In this document: positions 8,904 through 17,877 of the stretch, in pieces
How the letters are laid out: each line of letters starts with the position of its first letter
Position numbering within the stretch: position 1 is the first letter of the stretch
Assembly: GCF_002287375.1 (NCBI RefSeq)
Contig: NZ_NPOA01000010.1
Location: 113,631-177,630, forward strand
Reading direction: 5' to 3'
DNA: 64,000 nt
DNA from: Virgibacillus profundi
GTDB taxonomy: Bacteria; Bacillota; Bacilli; Bacillales; Amphibacillaceae
Translations under genes and position numbers: made by a program
The notes under the pieces: model-generated
What the model was told of the DNA's origin: nothing
Databases searched by the model: none
Seen by the model: only the letters and a program-made list of their open reading frames with translations

Positions 8904-11066
8904 CTAATGAAACAGCCCTGATTCCTTTGATTTTTTCATTAATTTATTGGTTTGTTTATTGATTGTCTGCTTTAAAAAGGTGCCAAATATGACTGCAGCC
9001 AAACCAAATAACGAGAGAAAGATAAGATCTTGAAACACTCTATTCCATACAATGCCTCCAACGGCTTCCCGCATTAAATCAATCGCATACGTAAATGGCA
9101 GAAATGGATTGATAAACTGGAAGAATTCTGGCAGGAGCACTACCGGATAGGTACCTCCAGATCCTGCAATTTGCAATACAAGTAAAATGATTGCCATAGC
9201 TTTTCCGACATCTCCAAATACGCTAACCAGCGTATAAACAATCAGCATAAATACCAGGCTGATAAGCAGTCCAAATAATATAAACCAGACTGGATGCGCC
9301 ACTGCGACATTCATCAGCAGCATGTCCCCTGAAGTTACAATTAAAGTCTGCAGAAAACCAATGCTTACAAAAGTATACAATCGGCCAAAGTAGACCTGCC
9401 TACCGCTGAAGCTTTCATTCCCATTCACATCTGTGGCTAATAATGAAATTAATAGCAGCGTACCGACCCATATTGCCAAAACGGTATAAAACGGTGTCAT
9501 TCCCGTACCGTAATTTTCTATAGGAAAGACTTTATTTTCTTTTAGAAGAACTGGTTCAGAGAAAAATCCCTTTTCTGCTTCCGGGTCATTCTGAAGTAAC
9601 TTTATTATTTGATCTATATCTGTTTCACCCTGAATTTCCCGTATCCTGTCAGCCAATTCGTTCACTTTATCATTTACATATGGATACTCATCAAGTATTT
9701 GTTCCAGTGTGCCTTTCCCTTCAACCATATTGGATTGGGTCCTGGATAAGATCTTTTCAACCACGGGTATGGTTTCCTGTATTTCCGCAAGTATATTTCT
9801 TGCTCGGCCCAGTGTAGATTTCGCATTGGCAATTTCATTCAAGACAGTTGGTTCAATGGATTCCTTGTATTCTTTTATAAATGCATCAATTCCTTCCGAC
9901 GTAATTTTAGAAACCTCGTTCAAACTCGTAAGAACATCATTCACTTCATTGCTTTTTTCATCAACAAAAGATCTGAGATCCGAACTATTTGTCTGTATTT
10001 CCTTCATTCCGGTCTTCAATACAGCCAATTGTTCCAAGGCTTGATTTATCTGTTCGTTTTCCGGAGAATCTCCAGGACGTTGCTCCTTAAGCTGCTGCAA
10101 GGATTTCTCGATTATTTCAATCGTCCCAACCGCTTCCGTCGTCTTCTGATCCAGCTGGTTTATTAGCTCATCACCATTACTGAAGTCAATACTCGTATCC
10201 TGAATTTCAGTAATAAATTCATTCATATCATTTGCAATTTCCTGCACATATTTTAAGTCCTTTTCAATTTTAGGAGCCATTTCATTAAGACGATTCTCGG
10301 CATCATTCAGAAAGGCTGTCGTATCATCAATCGTCTTTAATCCATCGTTTGATACACTTTTCGCTTCTGGTATCAGTCCTTGGGCTTTGTTTATTATTTC
10401 CTGAGCACTTTCTGCATCTGTTAATGTTTTACTTAGCAGCTTATTAATTTCCGGCAGATTTTTTTCCATTTTAAAAACATAATTCTCAAAACGCTTTATA
10501 TCTGGAAGATCCTTTTCCATTTCAATGCCAATTTCATTAAACATATCAAAAATAACACCGTTTACCGTAGAAATGAAATTACTGCTGATTTGCCCGACAA
10601 TAACACTCGCACCTTTCTCCGTGATTTTTGGGGCAACAGCGTTTATCTTTTCATTCACATAATATTCCATTTCAGCTTTTTCAGGCTTATCATTAATGAC
10701 TGTGCCCAGGTTTTCAGAAAAATTCTCGGGGATGACAATTACAGCAAAATAATCACCGTATTCCAATTTATCCATGGCCTTGCTTCTGTCAACAAATTGC
10801 CAGTCCATTGAGTCATTTTTCTTCAAAGTATCAACAAGTTCATCACCTACATGGATTTCCTGGCTACGAACAACAGTACCACTGTCCTCATTAACTACAC
10901 CAACAGGGATTTGATTTGTTCTGCCATACGGATCCCAAGAAGCCCCGATATTGAACCATGCATATAATGAAGGCAGGAAAACAAGTCCACCTATCAGAAT
11001 AGCCGCAACCCAGTTTGTTCCAATATTCCCTAAATCATTTAAAAATATTTTCCAGCTTTTTTTCAT
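8904..11066 (-). CDS. yhgE: YhgE/Pip-family membrane protein
   Basis: A 720-residue membrane protein of the YhgE/Pip (phage infection protein) family, distantly related to ABC-2 permeases. One membrane segment near the N-terminus (about 18-40) is followed by the conserved SLYAWFNIGASWDPYG. A long extracytoplasmic part follows (about 45-520) with coiled-coil stretches rich in Glu, Asn and Gln (about 190-480). Five C-terminal membrane segments (about 525-705) end it. Family members serve as phage receptors in lactococci; in bacilli the role is unclear. A TetR-type palindrome lies in the leader, fitting the yhgD-yhgE arrangement of B. subtilis, although no TetR gene is adjacent here. Confidence 0.85.
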   Translation of the reverse strand: MKKSWKIFLNDLGNIGTNWVAAILIGGLVFLPSLYAWFNIGASWDPYGRTNQIPVGVVNEDSGTVVRSQEIHVGDELVDTLKKNDSMDWQFVDRSKAMDKLEYGDYFAVIVIPENFSENLGTVINDKPEKAEMEYYVNEKINAVAPKITEKGASVIVGQISSNFISTVNGVIFDMFNEIGIEMEKDLPDIKRFENYVFKMEKNLPEINKLLSKTLTDAESAQEIINKAQGLIPEAKSVSNDGLKTIDDTTAFLNDAENRLNEMAPKIEKDLKYVQEIANDMNEFITEIQDTSIDFSNGDELINQLDQKTTEAVGTIEIIEKSLQQLKEQRPGDSPENEQINQALEQLAVLKTGMKEIQTNSSDLRSFVDEKSNEVNDVLTSLNEVSKITSEGIDAFIKEYKESIEPTVLNEIANAKSTLGRARNILAEIQETIPVVEKILSRTQSNMVEGKGTLEQILDEYPYVNDKVNELADRIREIQGETDIDQIIKLLQNDPEAEKGFFSEPVLLKENKVFPIENYGTGMTPFYTVLAIWVGTLLLISLLATDVNGNESFSGRQVYFGRLYTFVSIGFLQTLIVTSGDMLLMNVAVAHPVWFILFGLLISLVFMLIVYTLVSVFGDVGKAMAIILLVLQIAGSGGTYPVVLLPEFFQFINPFLPFTYAIDLMREAVGGIVWNRVFQDLIFLSLFGLAAVIFGTFLKQTINKQTNKLMKKSKESGLFH

Positions 11067-11089
11067 AGAAATCTTCCTTTTCCGACAAA

Positions 11090-11107
11090 ACTGAATGACT
11101 ATTCAGT
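11090..11107. promoter_or_regulatory. Candidate TetR-type operator in the yhgE leader
   Basis: ACTGAATGACTATTCAGT is an 18-bp site with perfect 7-bp arms (ACTGAAT/ATTCAGT), 24 nt before the yhgE start. TGAAT-N-ATTCA palindromes are typical of TetR-family operators, including B. subtilis FadR-like sites. The cognate repressor is not in this neighbourhood. Confidence 0.6.
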
Positions 11108-11135
11108 TAAAGTAAAAAAATATTTATGGATACAT

Positions 11136-11141
11136 ATTATA
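11136..11141 (-). promoter_or_regulatory. Candidate -10 box of yhgE
   Basis: TATAAT on the minus strand, about 70 nt before yhgE. The transcript would start just upstream of the 11090 palindrome, so a bound repressor would block elongation or initiation. The -35 region is weak. Confidence 0.45.
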
Positions 11142-11199
11142 ACAAAATAAACTTATCAATGCCATAATTACCATGAAGCTTCACTTTTCAAAAAAGTTT

Positions 11200-11240
11200 A
11201 AAAAGATTGACCGCGAGAGTAGTCAAGCCTTTTTTAACAT
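11200..11240. terminator. Weak hairpin in the yhgE upstream gap
   Basis: AAAAAGATTGAC and GTCAAGCCTTTTT form an imperfect stem around CGCGAGAGTA. Its role is unclear. The remainder of 11108-11454 shows no gene. Confidence 0.35.
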
Positions 11241-11454
11241 GTCTTACGAGTTATTCGCTAAATTGGTGGGAATTCATTAAACAGAACCATCTCCTGAATA
11301 CAGGGGGACATCCTCAAGTGTTGGGGTTTAACTCAATTCCAGTATCCTCCACCATTTTGTTTAAATAGAAATTCCCACTAAGCGTAAATAAGTATATATT
11401 ATTTGCAAAAAGCTTTATAATCATAAGAAAGTCGAATATGGAAGGTATGAGAGA

Positions 11455-11843
11455 ATGCAGAAGCTTATATTTGAATCCGCATGGGATAAAACAATTGCAG
11501 AACAGGATAGGGAAAATATCAAACAGGTCTTTGACAAAGTAAATTTAACAGCTGAAAAAAGCATCCAATTCACTTCACTTTGGCAGGCAAAAAACCATCG
11601 CGGAGAACTATTGATTGCTGTTCTCTAATCCATAACACCTGTAAACAGGACATTTCCTTCCACAATCAAAAATTAACCTATTCTATACATGATAAAATTT
11701 TCGCTGAACACACTTTTTCTCCTCCTATAACAATTGAGAAGCAAACAAGTATGCCATGGACATTTATTTTTCCAGTCGGCAGCTTTAATATTAATGAAGA
11801 ATTTTCTAATGGAATATTGAAGATTGAAGGAGAAATACAATGA
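11455..11843 (+). pseudogene. SLAP-domain-like protein gene, frameshifted
   Basis: Reading from ATG 11455 gives MQKLIFESAWDKTIAEQD through LLIAVL and then a stop at 11626-11628. The protein plainly continues in another frame from IHNTCKQDISFHNQ to GEIQ, ending at 11843. Removing two bases from the CTCT at the junction restores one ~129-residue frame, so this looks like a 2-bp duplication (or a sequencing error). The joined protein resembles the SLAP-domain proteins of bacilli, including the TSMPWTFIFP segment; this is from memory. The stop overlaps the next start (ATGA), indicating translational coupling. Confidence 0.6.
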
Positions 11844-12877
11844 CAAAAGTATTTAGTGATATCATACAGTTTCGAGGAAACCATTATGATTTTGGATATA
11901 TGCAGGGTGAACTACTGAGAAATTCCCCAATACTACCTGCTCGTAAAAAACAATGGGATAAACAATGGAGACATTTTCTATTTGAAAAAAATGAGGTGCA
12001 GCAGGCGTTTTCTCGTTTTGCCCCTGCAATTTGGGAAGAACTTCACGGTCTAGCAGATGCTTTATCTATGGATATGGAAGATGCTATTCGGGAATTTGGC
12101 GGGTATTATTACGAATACGGTCGATCAGGATGCTCCATTTTCTCCGATTCCGATTATATGGTTCGCAATTATGATAATGAACCAATCTCATACGAAGGAC
12201 GTTACTTACTTTATGAGCCAACAGACAGTGGTTATGCAGTAATCGGCCCATCCATGCAAATAACAGGACGAACAGATGGAATGAATGAAAAAGGTTTGGT
12301 AATGGGTTATAACTTTATTAATCGTAAAAAGTCGGATGATGGGTTTGTTTGCAATATGATTGGCCGGATTATATTGGAAAACTGCGCAAATGTCGACAAA
12401 GCTATTTCGCTTTTAAAGGAAATTCCACACCGCCATTCTTTTAATTATGCTTTACTTGATCAAACAGGTGCATCAATCGTTGTAGAAGCGTCTCCAAGAA
12501 GTGTTACCTTTCACAAGGCTAATATATGCACCAATCATTTTGAGCAATTAACAGATGAAAACCGCTACCGGATGGATGATTCTATTCAGAGGCAGCAGAA
12601 AATGGAAAAACAGCAAGGAAACATCACTGACCCTTATAAAGCTTTTCGAATGTTGAATGACACGGATAAAGGAATTTTCTCCAAAAAATATGGAGCATGG
12701 GCAGGAACATTGCATACAGCTGTTTACTTACCAAAAGAAATGAAAACCTGGATCGCACTTGGTGGAGACCGATGGCCATTAATATTGGACTTCCAAAAAT
12801 GGTTAAATGGTAACAAGCTATCTGTAAAACGGATAAAAGGAGAACTGGATTCAACCAACTCTTTTATTAATGAATAG
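11840..12877 (+). CDS. C45-family (acyl-CoA:6-APA acyltransferase-like) Ntn hydrolase
   Basis: A 345-residue protein of the C45/AAT-like Ntn-hydrolase family. The likely nucleophile is Cys in RSGCSIFSDSDYMVRNYD (about residue 97). The following acidic and Arg-Asn residues are typical of the active-site strand, and GRTDGMNEKGLVMGYNF is a further family block. In true acyltransferases the Cys becomes the N-terminus by self-cleavage. Here ~96 residues precede it, so processing would be needed. The ATG overlaps the stop of the SLAP-like gene. Substrate unknown; a linear amide or acyl-amine hydrolase is likely. Confidence 0.75.
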   Translation: MTKVFSDIIQFRGNHYDFGYMQGELLRNSPILPARKKQWDKQWRHFLFEKNEVQQAFSRFAPAIWEELHGLADALSMDMEDAIREFGGYYYEYGRSGCSIFSDSDYMVRNYDNEPISYEGRYLLYEPTDSGYAVIGPSMQITGRTDGMNEKGLVMGYNFINRKKSDDGFVCNMIGRIILENCANVDKAISLLKEIPHRHSFNYALLDQTGASIVVEASPRSVTFHKANICTNHFEQLTDENRYRMDDSIQRQQKMEKQQGNITDPYKAFRMLNDTDKGIFSKKYGAWAGTLHTAVYLPKEMKTWIALGGDRWPLILDFQKWLNGNKLSVKRIKGELDSTNSFINE

Positions 12878-12920
12878 AAATTCTTATTCGGTACTACTGA
12901 AAATCGTTTAGCCAAACAAA

Positions 12921-12962
12921 AAGAAGTAACCGCTCCTGAACTTTACATGCGATTACTTCTTA
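12921..12962. terminator. Bidirectional terminator
   Basis: AAGAAGTAACCG pairs with CGATTACTTCTT (single mismatch) between the convergent C45-type gene and the TRAP permease. The stem sequence nearly matches the terminator at 29824-29866. Confidence 0.85.
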
Positions 12963-12968
12963 TCAAAA

Positions 12969-14948
12969 TCAATTACTTACCCCAATCGATTTCCCATCTT
13001 CAATTTTTTGTTTTTCCAAAGACTGACTGAATTTTTTCTCTGATAACTCAGGTTCCCGTTTTCGCTGAATTACCATCACCAAAATAATCAATCCTACTCC
13101 AATCCCATCAGACAATAATCCTGGATACATCATCATAAAACCACCAGCAATTAATAACAGCCGCTCAAGAATAGTCGCCCTCGTTATCATCCAACCAATA
13201 ATCCCAGCTGCCAATGTGACCACACCAATTACTGCAGACATGAAAGCAATAATGATCTGAGCTAATGACCCATCCATCAGCAATGAAGGTTCCAGCACAA
13301 ACATAAATGGTACAATAAATCCAACTATGCCTAATCTTACAGCCTCAAATCCCACTCGATTCGGATTGCTGCCTGAAATCCCAGCTGCTGCAAAGGCTGC
13401 CACTGCAACCGGTGGTGTAATTGCTGAAAAGATAGAAAAATAAACGATAAATAAATGTGCTGACAAAGTAGATACACCTAATTCAATTAAAGCTGGTGCT
13501 GCCAGCATTGCTGTTAAAATATACGCTGCAGCTACAGGCATTCCCATCCCTAAGATAATACAAATAATCATGACTAATAATAATGTAGGAAGTAGCATCC
13601 CTTCCGTTAATCCAAGTACTATACTTGTTAATTTCCCTCCAAGACCAGTGGACATAATTCCAGCTATGACTAAGCCAGCTGCTGCACAGGCAGTTGTAAC
13701 GGGAATAGAAGATTTAGCTCCATCGATCATTGCAGCCACAATTGCTTTGATCCCCATTCGTTTATTTTTACGGAACCAACTTACAATAACAATTGACAGA
13801 ATACCATAAAATCCAGTTCTTGATGCACTATAGCCTTGTATCAGGAAAAAGAGCAAAACTACTAAAGGAATAAAATAGTACCATCCTTCCTTCAGTACGT
13901 GAGAAATCTGAGGAATATCTTCTTTAGCAGTACGTGGCAGGTCCAGTCTGAGTGCCTCGAAATGAACCATCGTTAACAACGAAACATAGTAAAGTATTCC
14001 CGGTATAATTGCTGCGATAACGATGGATCCATAGGACATTTGTGTTACTGCAGCCATTAGGAAAGCGGATGACCCCATAATTGGTGGTAATATACTTCCT
14101 CCTGTTGAGGCAGCCACTTCCACCGCAGCTGCAAATGATGGTTTATAGCCTGTTTTCTTACTCACAGGAATCGTAAAAGCACCAGTTGTAACAACATTCG
14201 CTGTTGGACTTCCTGATATGGAACCAAAAAATGCGCTGGCCAAAACTGCAACTTTAGCTGCCCCTCCCTTTGACCTTCCTGCTACAGCTGTAGAGAGCTT
14301 AAAGAAAAATTCTCCCGCTCCTGCTTTATTTAGAAATGATCCAAATAACATAAACATAAAAACAAACGAAGCCGCTACTGCAATTGGTGAACCCCATAGA
14401 CCATTAAAACTAAAAGCCAGATCATCTAAAACTTCTACAGCTGAAAATTCCCGATGCCACATAAGTCCATTTAAATGATGACCCCATAATGCATAGCTGA
14501 TACCAATTAAAACAATAACGATAATTGGCAAACCAATCGTTCTACGTGCAGCTTCAATACTTAGAAGCACAAATACCAGTCCGAAGAATATATCCAAATT
14601 CGTTAATGGATCCATAATTGGAACTCTTACTGCAATTCGCTCTGCATGAAATGTGAAATAAATTCCAGCACCTAAAGCTAAGAAAGTACAAATATAATCA
14701 ACACTTGTTGGCAGCTTCCTTTGCCTAGCTTTTTTGGAATAGCCATAAACTAAAAAGGTTATTCCTAATATGAAAGCCAAATGAATAGCCATTTGGTTAA
14801 TTGGATTTAATCTTCCCCAAACAACAGACCAAATTTGAAATACAGATAATATGAATGCAAAAACAGAAAATAATTTTAAATGATAGCCTGATAATGTACG
14901 CTTATCCCCTTCTTTAAACCATGCTGTTAGTCTATTTTTATAGTTCAA
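12969..14948 (-). CDS. TRAP transporter fused permease (4TM-12TM, TAXI type)
   Basis: A 659-residue fused DctQ-DctM permease. The N-terminal quarter has about four membrane segments. The large part carries the conserved DctM motifs: FFGSISGSPTANVVTTGAFTIP, GGSILPPIMGSSAF and ILGMGMPVAAAYILTA. Such fused permeases work with TAXI binding proteins as ion-driven importers of organic acids. The start is a TTG with AAGGAAGG nine nt upstream. It is the third gene of nadC - TAXI protein - permease, which points to an NAD-precursor substrate such as quinolinate or nicotinate; that is inference. Confidence 0.9.
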   Translation of the reverse strand: MNYKNRLTAWFKEGDKRTLSGYHLKLFSVFAFILSVFQIWSVVWGRLNPINQMAIHLAFILGITFLVYGYSKKARQRKLPTSVDYICTFLALGAGIYFTFHAERIAVRVPIMDPLTNLDIFFGLVFVLLSIEAARRTIGLPIIVIVLIGISYALWGHHLNGLMWHREFSAVEVLDDLAFSFNGLWGSPIAVAASFVFMFMLFGSFLNKAGAGEFFFKLSTAVAGRSKGGAAKVAVLASAFFGSISGSPTANVVTTGAFTIPVSKKTGYKPSFAAAVEVAASTGGSILPPIMGSSAFLMAAVTQMSYGSIVIAAIIPGILYYVSLLTMVHFEALRLDLPRTAKEDIPQISHVLKEGWYYFIPLVVLLFFLIQGYSASRTGFYGILSIVIVSWFRKNKRMGIKAIVAAMIDGAKSSIPVTTACAAAGLVIAGIMSTGLGGKLTSIVLGLTEGMLLPTLLLVMIICIILGMGMPVAAAYILTAMLAAPALIELGVSTLSAHLFIVYFSIFSAITPPVAVAAFAAAGISGSNPNRVGFEAVRLGIVGFIVPFMFVLEPSLLMDGSLAQIIIAFMSAVIGVVTLAAGIIGWMITRATILERLLLIAGGFMMMYPGLLSDGIGVGLIILVMVIQRKREPELSEKKFSQSLEKQKIEDGKSIGVSN

Positions 14949-15014
14949 GATTCAAAACCTTCCTTCTAAAGCAAAAAGCTATTTGAGCATTCATTTAAAG
15001 ATTTTTAAGCCAGT

Positions 15015-16037
15015 CTAGTCGATTAATCCTTTTTCCTTGAAAAACTTTTCAGCTCCAGGATGAAGTGGAACATTACCAATATCCGCAACATTTTCAAGCG
15101 TTAAATTTTTAAATTCCTCATGGACTGTACCCAGATAGTCGAAATTATCGTAGATTGCTTTCGTAATTTGGTAGACTTCTTCCTTTGGCACATCCTTATG
15201 TACAATTAATATTGCTGGAGTATTAACCGTATCAATATCTGTTTTCAAAAAATTGTAACTACCAGCCTCAATTGTACCTGCATCCATTCCCAGATTTTCT
15301 GACACCGCCTGAATTACTTTCTGATTTAATGAAAATAATTTAAGATTAGTTGTCGTTGATGCCTCGATAATATCACTCGAAGGAACAGAGACCGCATCTC
15401 CAGTAGCATCAATTCGATTATCAGCCATCAATTCAAATGTTTTAGATCCACCTAAATGGTCAATCGATCCTCCCCAGGAAATGATATCCTCATAGGTAAC
15501 ACCGTACTCCTGTAAAATATTCCGTGTAATAATTTCACCAGCTGATCCTTTCTGATCAACTGCTAAGCGAAGCGGAACCTGGTTTTCAATCATTTCATCA
15601 ATAGATTCATATTCCGTATCAGCGCTTACAATAAATTGGTAATAGTTTGCAGGGATGACGACACTTATAGCCCGAATATCCTCATAGGCTTTATTGTATG
15701 GTTCCTCTCCAATGTAGGCAGCATATGCAGTCATGGCATAGGACAATCCATAAGGAACAGTATTTGTACCTACTGTTGGCGGATTCTCTACGATCCCACC
15801 TGGTTCAACGGTAATGATAGACCCGTCATGCTCCCGCCGAATTGATTCTGCTACACCTTCCGTGAACACAGACCATGCACCACCAGTTCGCCCACCAATA
15901 ATTGTTGTTTGAAATGGATCATTTGCTTCTGATTTTGAGGTCACTTCAGAAATAAAAGCCTCTTCCTCTCCACATCCTGCTAAAAATAGCAAACCCAGCA
16001 GTACAAATCCAAGTCTATTAAACCCTTTATTTAACAT
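15015..16037 (-). CDS. TAXI-family TRAP solute-binding lipoprotein
   Basis: A 340-residue lipoprotein with signal peptide and lipobox LLFLAGCG (Cys about residue 22). The domain order is the normal TAXI one: GGRTGGAWSVFTEG near the start, KGSAGEIITRNILQEYGV in the middle and LHPGAEKFFKEKGL at the end. This gives an internal standard for the permuted homologue at 53113-54108. It lies 21 nt after nadC and 66 nt before the permease, so it is one operon. It should deliver its ligand to the fused permease at the outer membrane face. Confidence 0.9.
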   Translation of the reverse strand: MLNKGFNRLGFVLLGLLFLAGCGEEEAFISEVTSKSEANDPFQTTIIGGRTGGAWSVFTEGVAESIRREHDGSIITVEPGGIVENPPTVGTNTVPYGLSYAMTAYAAYIGEEPYNKAYEDIRAISVVIPANYYQFIVSADTEYESIDEMIENQVPLRLAVDQKGSAGEIITRNILQEYGVTYEDIISWGGSIDHLGGSKTFELMADNRIDATGDAVSVPSSDIIEASTTTNLKLFSLNQKVIQAVSENLGMDAGTIEAGSYNFLKTDIDTVNTPAILIVHKDVPKEEVYQITKAIYDNFDYLGTVHEEFKNLTLENVADIGNVPLHPGAEKFFKEKGLID

Positions 16038-16058
16038 GTTAGTCCTCTCCTAACATAC

Positions 16059-16904
16059 TCACTTTTTATTTCCCTCTTTAACTTGCAAACTAATATCTAA
16101 TGCCTTTACAGAATGTGTTAAAAATCCTAAAGATATATAATTGACACCTGTACTCTGATAAGAAGGCAAATTTTTAAGTGTAATTCCTCCAGATGCCTCG
16201 GTTACGATTGATTCCGGTACATACATTGTAAATTCCTTTACCTCTTTTGGTGAACGGTTATCAAACATAATCACGTCAGCACCAGCTTCAACTGCCTCCA
16301 GCACTTCTTCCCTGGTTTCTGTTTCTACCTCCACTTTTACCATATGACCAATTTTCTTTCGAACAGCTTGTACCGCTTTCGTAATCGATCCAGCAAAAGA
16401 AATATGATTATCCTTAATCATCACACCGTCATATAAGCCCTGTCGATGATTTTTTCCACCACCGCTAAGAACAGCATATTTGTCAAACATCCTGAGTCCA
16501 GGGATGGTTTTTCTTGTATCACAAATTTGAATAGAAGGATCATTTAATGCTTCTACACATTCATTTGTTATCGTCGCAATCCCACTCATACGCTGTATCA
16601 AATTTAAAATAACTCTCTCCCCTGTGAGCAAATGAGCAATGGGACCGTTAACTTCCGCAATTTTCTCACCAGTTGCCACCCTATCGCCATCTGTAAAATA
16701 CAAAGTAACTTCAATAGAGGAATCAAGTATTTGATAAGCTGCTTTAATGATGTCCAGACCGGAAATAATCCCATCCTCTTTTGCGATAAATACGCCTTTT
16801 CCTATCTCTTCCAGCGGAAAAATAGCTTGACTTGTTATATCATTATCTCCAATATCCTCCAGTAAAAAGGATTGGAGCAGTGCTTGTAATTTTAATTGAT
16901 TCAT
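16059..16904 (-). CDS. nadC: Nicotinate-nucleotide pyrophosphorylase (quinolinate phosphoribosyltransferase)
   Basis: Converts quinolinate and PRPP to nicotinate mononucleotide. At 281 residues it is typical. It contains the core DTRKTIPGLRMFDKYAVLSGGGKNHRQGL with its phosphate- and carboxylate-binding Arg, Lys and His, then MIKDNH and the barrel segments VEVETETREE and VIMFDN. Unusually it is not with nadA/nadB: it heads an operon with a TAXI/TRAP importer and is divergent from niaR. That suggests a salvage role for imported quinolinate, or simply a relocated nadC. Confidence 0.92.
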   Translation of the reverse strand: MNQLKLQALLQSFLLEDIGDNDITSQAIFPLEEIGKGVFIAKEDGIISGLDIIKAAYQILDSSIEVTLYFTDGDRVATGEKIAEVNGPIAHLLTGERVILNLIQRMSGIATITNECVEALNDPSIQICDTRKTIPGLRMFDKYAVLSGGGKNHRQGLYDGVMIKDNHISFAGSITKAVQAVRKKIGHMVKVEVETETREEVLEAVEAGADVIMFDNRSPKEVKEFTMYVPESIVTEASGGITLKNLPSYQSTGVNYISLGFLTHSVKALDISLQVKEGNKK

Positions 16905-17075
16905 TTTCTATTCTCCCTTTTTTATGAAGTAACATGCTGTCCACTACGTGAAAACATTCACATTAAAGTCACTGCTTCGTGATTAAATACTGTAAATCTG
17001 TCTTTCTATTATCTCAGTTACTTCCTAATAAATCTTTTCCATTGATTAATAGCTTGATTAGTATATCCACCTGTC

Positions 17076-17105
17076 TTGACATCTATATTTACATAAGATT
17101 ATTAT
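17076..17105 (+). promoter_or_regulatory. niaR promoter and possible NiaR site
   Basis: TTGACA at 17076-17081 and TATTAT at 17100-17105 with an 18-nt spacer. The -35 is embedded in ACCTGTCTTGACAT. I recall repressor sites in bacilli overlapping such TGTCTTGACA sequences, so autoregulation is plausible but unproven. Confidence 0.5.
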
Positions 17106-17165
17106 AATAGCAAGAGAATTTTTTCGACTCCAGAAGAATTTCGTCACTTTTTGTTTAGGGGATAA

Positions 17166-17204
17166 CTCTCCAATGCCCATCAGATATGGTACTGGGCTCG
17201 AGAG
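17166..17204 (+). other. Hairpin in the niaR leader
   Basis: CTCTC and GAGAG with inner GCCCA and TGGGC form a bulged stem in the ~140-nt untranslated leader of niaR. I do not recognise it as a riboswitch class and no T-run follows. Confidence 0.35.
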
Positions 17205-17245
17205 CGAAAATAAAATAAACGGATCATTATTTAAGGGGGATCATT

Positions 17246-17782
17246 ATGAATGATAAAAGCAAAATGTCTTCTACAGACCGGCAGAAGCTTATCATGGATA
17301 TGTTAAATCAAGCAGAGCATCCTATTACCGGCAGTGATTTTGCCAATAAAACGAATGTGAGCAGACAGGTAATCGTTCAGGATGTATCTATTTTGAAGGC
17401 TAAAAATGAGCCCATTATCGCAACAAGCCAAGGCTATTTGCTCATCAATCAACAAATGAATGAAGATTTACAACGAATGGTTATTGTATGTAATCACACA
17501 CCTGAACAAACGAAAAAAGAACTTTATAGTATTGTTGATCATGGTGTTACTGTTAAGGACGTAATTGTGGAACATGCTATTTATGGCGATTTAACTGCTT
17601 CCATTATGGTAAGCAGTCGTGTAGAAGTGGATCAATTTATAAAGAAAATAAACGAGACCAATGCTTCCTATTTATCAACGCTGACAGAAGGCATTCATCT
17701 CCACACATTAGAAGCAAATACAATGGATAAAATTGAAGCAGCATGTAAAACATTAGAGGAAGTCGGGATTCTGATTAGATAG
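17246..17782 (+). CDS. niaR: Niacin-responsive repressor NiaR (3H domain)
   Basis: A 178-residue regulator. The N-terminal winged helix (about 10-65) contains SDFANKTNVSRQVIVQDVSIL. The C-terminal 3H domain (about 75-175) has the expected histidines in VIVCNHTP, IVDHGVTVKDVIVEHAIYGDL and EGIHLHTLEA, which bind metal and niacin in this family. B. subtilis NiaR (YrxA) represses NAD synthesis and niacin uptake genes. Its divergence from nadC-TRAP suggests it controls that operon and itself. Confidence 0.92.
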   Translation: MNDKSKMSSTDRQKLIMDMLNQAEHPITGSDFANKTNVSRQVIVQDVSILKAKNEPIIATSQGYLLINQQMNEDLQRMVIVCNHTPEQTKKELYSIVDHGVTVKDVIVEHAIYGDLTASIMVSSRVEVDQFIKKINETNASYLSTLTEGIHLHTLEANTMDKIEAACKTLEEVGILIR

Positions 17783-17810
17783 ATACTGTGCTCGGCCATT
17801 ATAGCAATCT

Positions 17811-17858
17811 GGCAGTACCGGGAAATGATCTTCATTACTATTGCCCGGTATTGCCTTT
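17811..17858. terminator. Terminator between niaR and the M20 gene
   Basis: GGCAGTACCGGG pairs with CCCGGTATTGCC (one mismatch) and is followed by TTTTC. It lies between convergent genes. Confidence 0.85.
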
Positions 17859-17877
17859 TCACTTTTTATATCTATGC

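Noticed and set aside
16059-16904. ModD-like protein instead of NadC
   Set aside because: The full DTRKTIPGLR...GGGKNHRQGL motif and niaR neighbour fit NadC.
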